Source: Novosphingobium rosa NBRC 15208
GTDB lineage: Bacteria; Pseudomonadota; Alphaproteobacteria; Sphingomonadales; Sphingomonadaceae
Assembly: GCF_001598555.1 (NCBI RefSeq)
Contig: NZ_BCZE01000001.1
Coordinates: 261,980-325,979 of the forward strand
Direction of reading: 5' to 3'
DNA length: 64,000 nt
This document shows positions 34,121-42,882 of the stretch, in pieces. The stretch's first letter is position 1. Each line of letters starts with the position of its first letter. Position numbers and translations under genes: made by a program. The notes under the pieces were generated by a model. That model did not search any database, was not told the DNA's origin, and saw only the letters and a program-made list of their open reading frames with translations.

Positions 34121-35187
34121 TGCGCTGGATCGATCTGGCGCATCGCTGGCTGGGCGGCTGCATCGGCCTGCTGCTGGCGCTGATCGGGCTGACGGGGGCC
34201 GTGCTGGTGCATCGCGATGCATGGACGATGGTGCCGCACAAAAGCGATCCTGTCGTTCGCGATGCCGCTCAGGTGGCCGGGGCCGTGGTGAGGATCATGG
34301 CCGATGCGGCGCGCCCTCCCCGCGCGATCACCTTCGCCTCGCCGGGGCTGGCGGTGGACCGCGTGGCTTACGGGCATGATGCGGGTGCCTACACCGATCA
34401 GGCCGGACACGTGCTTGCCCGCTGGAGCAGCAGCTGGGCCCGGCCGGAGCTGTGGCTGGCGGATCTGCACATGCATCTGCTGTCCGGCGACAGCGGCGAG
34501 ACCATCGTGGGGATCGCGGGCCTTGCCGGACTGGCGTTTGTGGTGACGGGCAGTATCCTGTGGTGGCGCACCCGGCGGACCTATGCCTTCCGCCTGCTGC
34601 CCAAACGCCTGAGCCGCCCAGCCATCCTGCGCCACCATCGCGATCTTGGCATTCTGGTCGCCCCCCTGCTGCTGCTCTCCTTCGTAACGGGCAGCGTTCT
34701 GGTGTTCCGCCCGCTCTCCTCGCTGCTGCTGGGGCCGGGCGCGACCACGGCCATCGTCGCCGCCGCAAAGCCGCCCGCTGCCGCGCCTGCCCCGCTGGGC
34801 CGGCATCCGGATTGGCGCGGCATGATCCTGACCGCGCGGCAGCGCTTTCCGGACGCGGAATTCCGCAGCCTGTCACTGCCGCGTCAGGTTGGCGGCCCGA
34901 TTGTGCTGCGGATGAAGCAGCCGTGGGAGTGGCTGCCGAACGGCAGAACGACGCTGTGGTTCGCGCCCGACGATGGCCATCTGATCGAGGCACGCGATCC
35001 GACCGAGGCAAAGGCGCAAGTGCAGGCCTATGCCATGCTTTATCCGCTGCATGCCGGCAAGGTGGGCGGTCTGGCCTATCGGTTTATCATGACCGTATCG
35101 GGCCTCGCGCTGGGCATGCTGGGATCGCTGACGGTCTGGAGTTTCTGGTTCCGTCGAAACCCGCGTGGTGAAGGCAAGGCTGGATAA
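34120..35187 (+). CDS. PepSY-associated membrane protein (putative siderophore reductase)
   Basis: This 355-residue inner-membrane protein has four spans (about residues 12-32, 131-152, 174-196 and 320-344) with His residues near membrane faces (LAHRWLGGC, DLHMHLLSGDSGE, RHHRDLG, LYPLHAGKVGG). This is the PepSY_TM pattern of FoxB/PiuB-like ferric-siderophore reductases. The ATG overlaps the receptor's TGA by one base. It is probably the iron-release step of this module. Confidence 0.87.
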   Translation: MRWIDLAHRWLGGCIGLLLALIGLTGAVLVHRDAWTMVPHKSDPVVRDAAQVAGAVVRIMADAARPPRAITFASPGLAVDRVAYGHDAGAYTDQAGHVLARWSSSWARPELWLADLHMHLLSGDSGETIVGIAGLAGLAFVVTGSILWWRTRRTYAFRLLPKRLSRPAILRHHRDLGILVAPLLLLSFVTGSVLVFRPLSSLLLGPGATTAIVAAAKPPAAAPAPLGRHPDWRGMILTARQRFPDAEFRSLSLPRQVGGPIVLRMKQPWEWLPNGRTTLWFAPDDGHLIEARDPTEAKAQVQAYAMLYPLHAGKVGGLAYRFIMTVSGLALGMLGSLTVWSFWFRRNPRGEGKAG

Positions 35188-35333
35188 TCCCCCTGTTGCA
35201 CAGCCTGTTTGACGCCGCGCCCACGCGCCTTTAGTCTGACAAATGACAGGCACACAGTCGGGCAGGCGCAACTTGCCGATTGCATCGCCAGCCAGACCGC
35301 AAGACAAGCGCAAAAGCGATGAAAGGCACGGAC

Positions 35334-36404
35334 ATGAGAGGGGGCATGAAAAACAGGATGATGACAGGACAATCAGCGCCTTGGCGCGGCGGCGTGGCGC
35401 GGCGCGGCGTTCTGGCCGGGCTCGGCATGGCCGCCGCCTTGGTGGGGACGCCAGGGTGGGCGGCGATCACGCCGCGCCAGCGCATCATCATCGACAATGA
35501 TTACGGCGGCGATCCCGATGGGCTGTTCCAGCTGGCGCATCATCTGGCCTCCCCCTCGGTGGAGATCGCGCTGATCGTCGGCTCGCATTTGCATGACAAG
35601 GATCCGTTCGATCCCGCCCCGGGGCAGGCCGACCGCGCGGCGGAGCGGGCGCGGCAGATCGCGACTCTGGCCGGGGTGGCGCGCGTTCCAGCAATCATCG
35701 CGGGCGGAAATGTCGCGCTCGACGCGGCGATGCGCCCCACCCCTGCCAGCGCCCGGATCGTGGCCGAGGCCATGCGCGAGGACACCAAGCAGCCGCTGTT
35801 CTATGTCGCCGGGGCAAGCCTGACCGAACTGGCTGCCGCTCACAGGCTGGAGCCGCGCATCGGCAAAAGGCTGAAACTGGTGTGGATCGGCGGCATGGAG
35901 CATGACGATCTGTGGCCCGGCCGCCCGACGCGCCATGATCCGGAATACAACCTCACCATCGATGCGGCGGCGGCGCGCTACATCTTCAACGAATCCGACA
36001 TCGAGATCTGGCAGGTGCCGCGCGATGCCTATCGCCAGATGCTGATCTCTCACGCCGAACTGGAGCAGGGGCTGGCCCCGGCGGGCAGGCTGGGCGCCTA
36101 TCTGCTCGAACAGGTGGACAGGGTGGGCACGATGGCGGGCAAGGCGGGGCTCAACATCGGGGAGACCTATATCCTCGGCGACAGCCCGCTGGTGACGCTG
36201 ACCGCGCTGCAATCCTCCTTCGAGGCGGACAGTTCCTCGAGCGATTATGTCATCAAGCCCACACCGCTGATGGATGAGAAAGGCTTCTACACCCCGCGCC
36301 CGCAGGCCAGACCCATGCGCGTCTACAAGACCATCGACACCCGCCTGACCTTCGCCGACATGTTTGCCAAGCTGGCCCATCTGGCCGCTGGCGCGCCGCG
36401 CTGA
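35334..36404 (+). CDS. Exported nucleoside hydrolase-like protein
   Basis: This protein of about 356 residues has a twin-arginine style signal (VARRGVLAGLGMAAALVGTPGWA) followed by an inosine-uridine nucleoside hydrolase-like fold. The calcium-binding motif DTDxGxDD is altered to DNDYGGDPDG, and the region around ILGDSPLVTLTAL replaces the usual GPLTNLA helix. It may therefore cleave another N-glycosidic substrate or have lost standard activity. Start 35334 has AAAGG 7 bases upstream; ATGs at 35319 and 35346 are alternatives. It is convergent with the GH42 gene and not obviously part of the iron module upstream. Confidence 0.75.
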   Translation: MRGGMKNRMMTGQSAPWRGGVARRGVLAGLGMAAALVGTPGWAAITPRQRIIIDNDYGGDPDGLFQLAHHLASPSVEIALIVGSHLHDKDPFDPAPGQADRAAERARQIATLAGVARVPAIIAGGNVALDAAMRPTPASARIVAEAMREDTKQPLFYVAGASLTELAAAHRLEPRIGKRLKLVWIGGMEHDDLWPGRPTRHDPEYNLTIDAAAARYIFNESDIEIWQVPRDAYRQMLISHAELEQGLAPAGRLGAYLLEQVDRVGTMAGKAGLNIGETYILGDSPLVTLTALQSSFEADSSSSDYVIKPTPLMDEKGFYTPRPQARPMRVYKTIDTRLTFADMFAKLAHLAAGAPR

Positions 36405-36410
36405 TCGTGC

Positions 36411-36439
36411 CCGGCGCGGGGGATTGGCCCCCGCGCCGG
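36411..36439. terminator. Bidirectional hairpin between convergent genes
   Basis: A perfect 12-bp stem (CCGGCGCGGGGG/CCCCCGCGCCGG) with loop ATTGG lies between the ends of the nucleoside hydrolase-like and GH42 genes. Confidence 0.75.
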
Positions 36440-36446
36440 ACGACGC

Positions 36447-38588
36447 TTATTGCTCCTCGAGGATCGCCGCGCCCCATGCTCCCAGTTCGACGGGAGCCCC
36501 CTTGGCGACAGCATGGTTCGAGAGCAGATCCTGCGCGGCGGCAGGCGCATCATAGCGCGCCGGGCTGGCCGAATAGTTCAGCACATAGCGCACATGATGC
36601 CCGTTCTTCAGCACGCCGCTGCGCACGATCACCGGGAAGCGCGCGGTTTCTGCCTGCGGCACCCCGGCGTCCGCCAGCGTATCCTTCAGCAAGGATGCCA
36701 TCATCGCCTCGCCGGGCATAAAGCCGACATAGGTGACATCGCCCTTGCCCCAGTCGTTGCGCGTTACGGCGGCATAGGCGGGCCATGAGGGATGTTTATA
36801 GCGCGCCAGCACCTTCGCAGTGGTGGGCTCCAGAAACTCCATCCACCAGCGCACGGTGTTGGCCTTGTCGCCCACCTTGAAGGGATCGCCATCAAGGCTC
36901 ACGCCTTCGGGCGCGGCGAATTGTGAATAATGCACCCCCGCCGCCTGAGCGATGGCGCCGGGCTGATCGGCATAGCGCACCTTCACATTCTCATCCGAAA
37001 AGCCGCTCTTGAAGCTGTAAAGCAGATGGCCGCCCGCCTTGGCATAATCGTTGAGGCGCCCGATCTCGGCATCGCTGGCGGCATAGAGCGCGGGCACGAT
37101 CACCAGATTATAGCGCGACAAAGGCGTGGGGGTGGAGGGCGTGATGAAATCCACCTCCACATTCATGCGGTAAAGCGCATCGTAATAGCCGCGCATCACA
37201 TCGTTATAGGCGATCGACTGGCCATCGGCCTTGGGCTTGAAGTTGTCGAAAGCGGTCAACGCGGTGTTGCTGACATAGATCGCCACCTTGTTGCGCTTGG
37301 TCAGATTGGCCAGCTTCGGCCCCAGCCGGGCCAGATCCGCGCCGATGGTCTCCGCTTCGCGATAGGTGGCATTGGGCTTGAAATCCTGCGAGAGCAGCCC
37401 GCGCCAGTAGGTCTCGATCCCGTTGGCGGTGGTGCCCCAATGCCAGTATTCCAGCATGTTGGCGCCCGAGGCGAGATGGCTGAAAGCCTGAAGCCGCAAC
37501 TGCCCGGGATAGGGCGTCCATTCCGGAAAGCCCTGCGCGGTGGTCTCCATCACCAGATAGTTTTGCCCGTGCCTGATCGAGCGGGCCAGATCGCCGCCCA
37601 GCGCGATTTCGGTGCCGGTGAGCTGGCTCTGGCCGGGGTGATAGATGTCGATCCCCGCCACATCGAGCGCCTTGGCGGCATCCCAGTGGTTGACCTCGGT
37701 CTGCAGCCCATAGGAATAGCCGCGCCAGTCGAGGTCGAAATTCTGGGTCATGAACTGGGTCTTGCGGGCATGGGCGCGCACCAAACCGGCTTGCCAGGCC
37801 AGATAATCCGTCACCAGCCCGCGCTGGAATTCGGCGAAGGCGGCGGACAGGCTGGCGTTGATCGCGCCATTGACGGAAGGGAAATCCTCCCAGCGGTTGA
37901 TGCGGTTGCTCCAGTAATTGAGGCCATAGGCCTTGTTGAGCGCATCGAGATCGCCGTGGAATTTCACCTTCATATGCTCGACAAAGGCGGCCTGCACATT
38001 GGGGCCGCTGGTGCCATAGGCCTTGGTCTCATTGTCCAGCTGATAGCCGATGACCGAAGGATGGTCCTTCACATGATCGACCAGCGCCACGATCGCCCGC
38101 TGCGCGGCGGCGCGGAAGTCCGGGCTGGTGATGTCCATGTTCTGGCGGCGGCCATAGGTGTAAGGGCCCTGCGGCGTGATCGCCAGTACATCGGGATGTT
38201 CCCGGGCCAGCCAGGTGGGGATGGCATAGGTGGGCGTGCCGATGATCACCTTGATCCCGGCCTTGTCCATCGCGGCCAGCACGCGGTCGATATGATGGAA
38301 GTCGAAGGTTCCGGGCTGGGGCTCCATCGTGCCCCATGTCGATTCGGCGATGCGGACCACGCTGATATGCGCCGCTTTCATCATCCGCACGTCTTCATCC
38401 AGCCGGTCGGTGGGGGCATATTCATCGTAATAGGCGGCGCCGAACAGGATGGTGTCGGGCCAGCGAAAGGCGGTTGCCGGGGATGTTGGCGAAGGCGTCT
38501 GCGCGGCGGCCACGGCAGGCGTCATCGAAGCGGCGGCACTGACCAAAAGACCGGCGCAGAAGGCTTTTTTCCGGAAAGACAATGCCAT
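36447..38588 (-). CDS. Secreted GH42 beta-galactosidase
   Basis: This protein of about 713 residues has a signal peptide (FCAGLLVSAAASMTPAVAAAQ). The GH42 catalytic barrel (FGAAYYDEYAPTDRLDEDVRMMKAAHISVVRIAESTWGTMEPQPGTFDF) carries acid/base Glu187 in YQLDNE and nucleophile Glu348 in LVMETT. An A4 trimerisation-like domain (about 430-630) and a C-terminal beta domain follow. It would remove terminal beta-galactose from oligosaccharides in the periplasm. It is divergent from the TonB receptor of the polysaccharide locus; together with GH51 and GH30 it suggests arabinogalactan side chains. Start 38588 is preferred because the signal peptide begins there. Confidence 0.9.
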   Translation of the reverse strand: MALSFRKKAFCAGLLVSAAASMTPAVAAAQTPSPTSPATAFRWPDTILFGAAYYDEYAPTDRLDEDVRMMKAAHISVVRIAESTWGTMEPQPGTFDFHHIDRVLAAMDKAGIKVIIGTPTYAIPTWLAREHPDVLAITPQGPYTYGRRQNMDITSPDFRAAAQRAIVALVDHVKDHPSVIGYQLDNETKAYGTSGPNVQAAFVEHMKVKFHGDLDALNKAYGLNYWSNRINRWEDFPSVNGAINASLSAAFAEFQRGLVTDYLAWQAGLVRAHARKTQFMTQNFDLDWRGYSYGLQTEVNHWDAAKALDVAGIDIYHPGQSQLTGTEIALGGDLARSIRHGQNYLVMETTAQGFPEWTPYPGQLRLQAFSHLASGANMLEYWHWGTTANGIETYWRGLLSQDFKPNATYREAETIGADLARLGPKLANLTKRNKVAIYVSNTALTAFDNFKPKADGQSIAYNDVMRGYYDALYRMNVEVDFITPSTPTPLSRYNLVIVPALYAASDAEIGRLNDYAKAGGHLLYSFKSGFSDENVKVRYADQPGAIAQAAGVHYSQFAAPEGVSLDGDPFKVGDKANTVRWWMEFLEPTTAKVLARYKHPSWPAYAAVTRNDWGKGDVTYVGFMPGEAMMASLLKDTLADAGVPQAETARFPVIVRSGVLKNGHHVRYVLNYSASPARYDAPAAAQDLLSNHAVAKGAPVELGAWGAAILEEQ

Positions 38589-38917
38589 GGCAGATATGCA
38601 CCCCTCGCTGTTTGATTGATTGCATGGAGTAATGATCGCCCGGCAGCATGGCAACGGCTGCTCACGCCCATCTGGGAACGCGGTGTCATTTTAAAAAATC
38701 AATTTAATATAGATAGATAATCGCAATCCCCCACCCTTCCCTACGTGATATTCCTGCAACGGTTTACGCAAAACCATCCAGTTGGATGATTTTTTAGTCG
38801 TACTTTTTCGAACTGCCTCTACCTCTAGGATCGATTGCAGGCGGTTTTGCTGGGACGCGAGTCCGGAAGCGAAAACACTCCGGACAAGCCGCCGCGATCT
38901 GGAGGGAGAATAACAGG
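38589..38917. other. Divergent promoter region of the polysaccharide locus
   Basis: This is a 329-bp AT-rich region between the GH42 gene and the TonB receptor gene. It contains an inverted repeat CATCCA-GT-TGGATG (38775-38788) followed by a T run, and TGCAACGGTTTACGCA (38755-38770), whose core is reminiscent of LacI-family operators. Either could bind a sugar-responsive repressor. I see no gene here. Confidence 0.45.
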
Positions 38918-41188
38918 ATGAGGCACTATCTCATGAGTGGTGCGGCGATGGTTGCCGCCCTGACAACGGCCACCGCCGCCATGGCGCAGCAGGCCAACGC
39001 CCCGGCTTCGGGCGATATCGTGGTGACCGCCACCCGCCAGTCCACGCTGCTGTCCAAAACGCCGGTCGCGATGACCGCCGTGACGGGTGACGGACTGCGC
39101 AGCGCCGGCGTGACCGATGCCCGTTCGCTGGCGCAGGTGACGCCGAATCTGGCGATCACCGAAAACAGCGACGGCCTGCGCATTTCCATTCGCGGCGTGA
39201 CCAGCACCGACGGCACCGAAAAGGGCGATCCTTCGGCGGCCTTCCTGCTCGACGGCATCTACATCGCCCGTTCGCAGGACCAGCAGGGTTCGTTCTATGA
39301 CGTGTCGCAGGTGGAAGTGCTGCGCGGGCCGCAGGGCACGCTTTACGGGCGCAACACCACCGCGGGCGTGGTCAATGTGCAGTCGAACCGGCCCAAGCCC
39401 AAGTGGGAAGCCTCGTTCGATGCGAAGTATGGCAATCTCAACAGCCAGAACTTCACCGGCATGATCAACGCCCCGGTGTCGGATACTTTGGGTATCCGTC
39501 TGGCCGCGAATTATGACCGGCAGGACAACAATCTGCGTCAGGCCACCGGCACCTCGGGCTATCCGCTGAACCCGGGCCGCAAGGTCTTCTCGACCCGCCT
39601 GTCCTTCGGCGGCGACATCGGGCGGCTGCATTTCGTGATCCGGGGGGATTACTCGATCCAGCGCGGTTCGATGACCAACACGGTGCCGCTCAGCACCTTC
39701 TTCTCGAACACCGCCACGGTCGGGCAGAACCCCACCTACCGTTCGGGCCAGAGCGCCAACACGCTGCGCACCGTGCCCTATGGCCAGATCTACCCCAGCT
39801 ACAAGTGGTACAACAACAAGGGCGTGATGGGTGAGGCGACCTATGCGCTCGGCGATTCCATCGATGTGACCTATCTGGGCTCCTATCGCGAATCGAAGCA
39901 TGATTTCGTGCAGGATCTCTACTTCCTCGAAGCGCTACAGAACCCGGCGACCTTCTGGGGCAAGTATCACCAGAACTCGCAGGAACTGCGTCTGGCCTTC
40001 GGCAAGGGCCACAAGCTTCACGGACAGGCGGGCGGTTACTATTTCGAGGAGGAATCGCACCTCAACTACAATCTGGGCAATCCGCTCTCCAGCCTGGTCT
40101 ATCCGGGAGCCTCGGGCTACGCCTTCCCTCAGGGGCCGACCATCGCGCGTTCGAAGGCCGGTTTCGGGCAGATCACCTATGACGCGCTGCCCGGCCTGCA
40201 TCTGACCGGCGGCGTGCGCTACACCAGCGATCTCAAGTCGCGCAGCGGCGCCACCGTGCTTTATTTCCCCAATCAGGCCTCGGTTCCGGCCTCTTTCGGG
40301 TCGCAATGCGTGGGCACCACCTGCACGCTCAACCTGAACATCGCCTCGCGCAGCTTCGAGAAGGTGACCTTCAAGGCCGGCGCCGATTATGACATTCCCA
40401 ATCTGGGTCTGGCCTATGCCAGCGTCTCCACCGGCTACAAGGCGGGCGGTTTCAACGACGGCTGCGTGACAGGCAATGGCGTGGGTTGCGCGCTCAACGC
40501 CTCGCAGCTCTACTACAATCCGGAAACGCTGACCGCCTATGAAGGCGGCGTGAAGTTCAAGTTCGCCCAGAACCGCCTGCGCTTCAACGCCTCGGTCTTC
40601 CATTACGACTACAAGAACCTGCAGCTTTCGCAGGCCGCCACGCTGACCGATCCGACGACGGGCGCCAAAGTGCTGCAGACGCTGATCCAGAACGCGGGCA
40701 CCGCCAAGGTGGACGGCATCGAGACCGAAACCACCTGGGTTCCCACCAGCAACGACCGCCTGCTGGTGTCGCTCAACTACACCAATGCGCGTTACACCAC
40801 CTTCTCGCCCACCAATTCGTCGAACCAGACGGTGAATTTCGCGGGCAAGCAGCTGGATCACGCCCCCAAATGGACGGCGACCCTGGGCTATACCCATACG
40901 GTCCCGCTGGCCAATGGCGCCACGCTGGAGGGGGCCGTGCTCAGCCGCATCTCCTCCTCCTACGCCATGTCGGATCTGAACATGCTGTATCAGTTCCGCC
41001 AGCCCTCCTTCACCAAGACCGATCTGACGCTGACCTACAAGGCGGCCAAGGATCGCTATTACGTCCAGGCCTATGCCAAGAACCTGGAGAACAACATCAC
41101 CATCGCCGCCGCCACGGCGGGCAACACGCCCGGCGTGACGATCGAGGAACCGCGTACCTATGGCCTGCGCGCCGGTATGAAGTTCTGA
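38918..41188 (+). CDS. TonB-dependent receptor of the polysaccharide locus
   Basis: This 756-residue outer-membrane receptor has a signal peptide (MSGAAMVAALTTATAAMAQQ), TonB box GDIVVTATRQSTLLSKTP, plug (AQVTPNLAITENSDG, SQVEVLRGPQGTLYGRNTTAG) and a barrel ending GLRAGMKF. GGAGGGAGAA precedes the ATG. It lies between GH42 (divergent) and GH51/GH30 (downstream, same strand), so it most likely imports oligosaccharides from the polysaccharide those enzymes degrade. A terminator-like hairpin separates it from GH51. Confidence 0.9.
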   Translation: MRHYLMSGAAMVAALTTATAAMAQQANAPASGDIVVTATRQSTLLSKTPVAMTAVTGDGLRSAGVTDARSLAQVTPNLAITENSDGLRISIRGVTSTDGTEKGDPSAAFLLDGIYIARSQDQQGSFYDVSQVEVLRGPQGTLYGRNTTAGVVNVQSNRPKPKWEASFDAKYGNLNSQNFTGMINAPVSDTLGIRLAANYDRQDNNLRQATGTSGYPLNPGRKVFSTRLSFGGDIGRLHFVIRGDYSIQRGSMTNTVPLSTFFSNTATVGQNPTYRSGQSANTLRTVPYGQIYPSYKWYNNKGVMGEATYALGDSIDVTYLGSYRESKHDFVQDLYFLEALQNPATFWGKYHQNSQELRLAFGKGHKLHGQAGGYYFEEESHLNYNLGNPLSSLVYPGASGYAFPQGPTIARSKAGFGQITYDALPGLHLTGGVRYTSDLKSRSGATVLYFPNQASVPASFGSQCVGTTCTLNLNIASRSFEKVTFKAGADYDIPNLGLAYASVSTGYKAGGFNDGCVTGNGVGCALNASQLYYNPETLTAYEGGVKFKFAQNRLRFNASVFHYDYKNLQLSQAATLTDPTTGAKVLQTLIQNAGTAKVDGIETETTWVPTSNDRLLVSLNYTNARYTTFSPTNSSNQTVNFAGKQLDHAPKWTATLGYTHTVPLANGATLEGAVLSRISSSYAMSDLNMLYQFRQPSFTKTDLTLTYKAAKDRYYVQAYAKNLENNITIAAATAGNTPGVTIEEPRTYGLRAGMKF

Positions 41189-41213
41189 GAAAGCCGCTGA
41201 CAAGTTGAGGGAG

Positions 41214-41255
41214 AAAGGGCAGTGCGGCATCCTCGGATGAAGCGCTGCCCTTTTT
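41214..41255 (+). terminator. Intrinsic terminator after the receptor gene
   Basis: AAAGGGCAG (41214-41222) pairs with CTGCCCTTT (41245-41253), with ATCC/GGAT pairing in the interior and a T5 run. It may limit read-through into the glycosidase genes, giving a receptor-rich transcript. Confidence 0.75.
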
Positions 41256-41276
41256 ATCGGGAAGAAGACTGAACCC

Positions 41277-42851
41277 ATGCGTGTGATCACTTCCTTGCTG
41301 GGCGGCATGGCCCTGCTGGCTCTGGCCGCCCCCGCCGCTGCTCAGGAAAGCCTGCCCGGCAGCATCGACACCGCCCATCCCGGTCCGGTGATCTCGCGCA
41401 ACATTCAGGGCCAGTTCGCAGAGCATCTGGGCCGCGACATCTATGACGGCATCTGGGTGGGGCCGGACAGCGCCATTCCCAACACCCGCGGCATCCGCAA
41501 GGATGTGGTCGAGGCGCTCAGGGCCGTGAAGATGCCGGTGGTGCGCTGGCCGGGCGGCTGCTTTGCCGACATCTACAACTGGCGCGACGGGATCGGCCCG
41601 CGCGCGCAGCGCCCGGTGCGCAAGAACGACTGGTGGGGCGGGCTGGAAACCAACGCTTTCGGCACGCATGAATTCTTCGACTTCGCCGAACAGACCGGCG
41701 CGGACACCTATGTCGCGATCAACATGGCGACGGCCACACCCGCTGCGATGCGCGAATGGATGGATTACCTCACCTCCAAGGGCGAGGACACACTGGCGCA
41801 GGAACGCCGCGCCAATGGCCATGCCGAGCCCTTCAAGGTGGGCTTCGTGGGCATCGGCAATGAGGCATGGGGCTGCGGCGGCGCCCAGACGCCCGAATAT
41901 TTCTCCAACGAATACCGCAAGTTCGCTACCTTCTTCCACAAGAATGGCGCGACCTTCCATATGCACAACGACAACACCGCGCTGCGCGTGGCATCCGGCC
42001 CCAACAATGACGACACCGCATGGATGCAGGTGGTGCTCAAGAACGCGGGCCCGATGATGGACGCGATCTCGCTGCATTACTACACCGTCTGGCATGGGGA
42101 CTGGACGCAGCGCAACAGCGCCACCGCGACCGGTTTCAAGCCCGAGGCCTGGAACGAAATCCTCTATCAGGCCTGGCGCATGGACGGCATTCTGCGCGAC
42201 CATGAAGCGGTGATGGACAAGGAAGATCCGCAAAAGCGCATCGGCCTGTTCGTCGACGAATGGGGCACATGGTACGCGCCGGAGCCGGGCACCGAACCGG
42301 GCCACCTCTATCAGCAGAACACCCTGCGCGATGCTCTGGTGGCGGCGGGCACCTTCAACATCTTCCATGCCCATGCCGGGCGGGTGCGGATGGCCAACAT
42401 CGCCCAGGCAGTCAATGTGCTTCAGGCCATGCTGCTGACCGATGGCGGCAAGCTGGCCAAAACGCCGACCTATTACACCTTCGCCATGTATGTGCCCTTT
42501 CAGGATGCCACCGTGCTGCCGGTGCGGGTGACGGCCCCGATGCTCAAGGCCGAGAGCGGCAGCTTCCCCGCTTTCACCGTCAGCGCGGCCAGAGCCAAGG
42601 ATGGCAAAACCTATGTGGCCGTCGCCAATGCCGACAAGGACAAGGGCTATCATCTGGCGCTCGATCTGGGCGGGGCGAAGGCGCGCAAGGTCAGCGGCCA
42701 GATCCTCACCGCCGGCAAGCTGGACGCGCATAACACGCCGGGCCAGAAGGAGGAGATCGCGCCGCAGCCTTTCACCGGTGGGCGCATCGCCGCTGGCAAA
42801 CTGCTGCTGGACATTCCGGCCAAGGCCGTCGTTGTTGTCGGTCTGGACTGA
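41277..42851 (+). CDS. GH51 alpha-L-arabinofuranosidase
   Basis: This 524-residue protein has a signal peptide (MRVITSLLGGMALLALAAPAAA). The GH51 barrel shows RWPGGCFADIYNWRDGIGPRAQRP, acid/base Glu196 in GIGNEAWG and nucleophile Glu328 in FVDEWGTWY, followed by the C-terminal beta domain. It removes alpha-L-arabinofuranosyl residues from arabinan, arabinoxylan or arabinogalactan oligosaccharides. Second plus-strand gene of the polysaccharide locus, it is followed 31 bases later by GH30 and is probably periplasmic. Confidence 0.93.
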   Translation: MRVITSLLGGMALLALAAPAAAQESLPGSIDTAHPGPVISRNIQGQFAEHLGRDIYDGIWVGPDSAIPNTRGIRKDVVEALRAVKMPVVRWPGGCFADIYNWRDGIGPRAQRPVRKNDWWGGLETNAFGTHEFFDFAEQTGADTYVAINMATATPAAMREWMDYLTSKGEDTLAQERRANGHAEPFKVGFVGIGNEAWGCGGAQTPEYFSNEYRKFATFFHKNGATFHMHNDNTALRVASGPNNDDTAWMQVVLKNAGPMMDAISLHYYTVWHGDWTQRNSATATGFKPEAWNEILYQAWRMDGILRDHEAVMDKEDPQKRIGLFVDEWGTWYAPEPGTEPGHLYQQNTLRDALVAAGTFNIFHAHAGRVRMANIAQAVNVLQAMLLTDGGKLAKTPTYYTFAMYVPFQDATVLPVRVTAPMLKAESGSFPAFTVSAARAKDGKTYVAVANADKDKGYHLALDLGGAKARKVSGQILTAGKLDAHNTPGQKEEIAPQPFTGGRIAAGKLLLDIPAKAVVVVGLD

Positions 42852-42882
42852 AACACGCAAAGCAAAGCGAGAGGTGCCCGCC

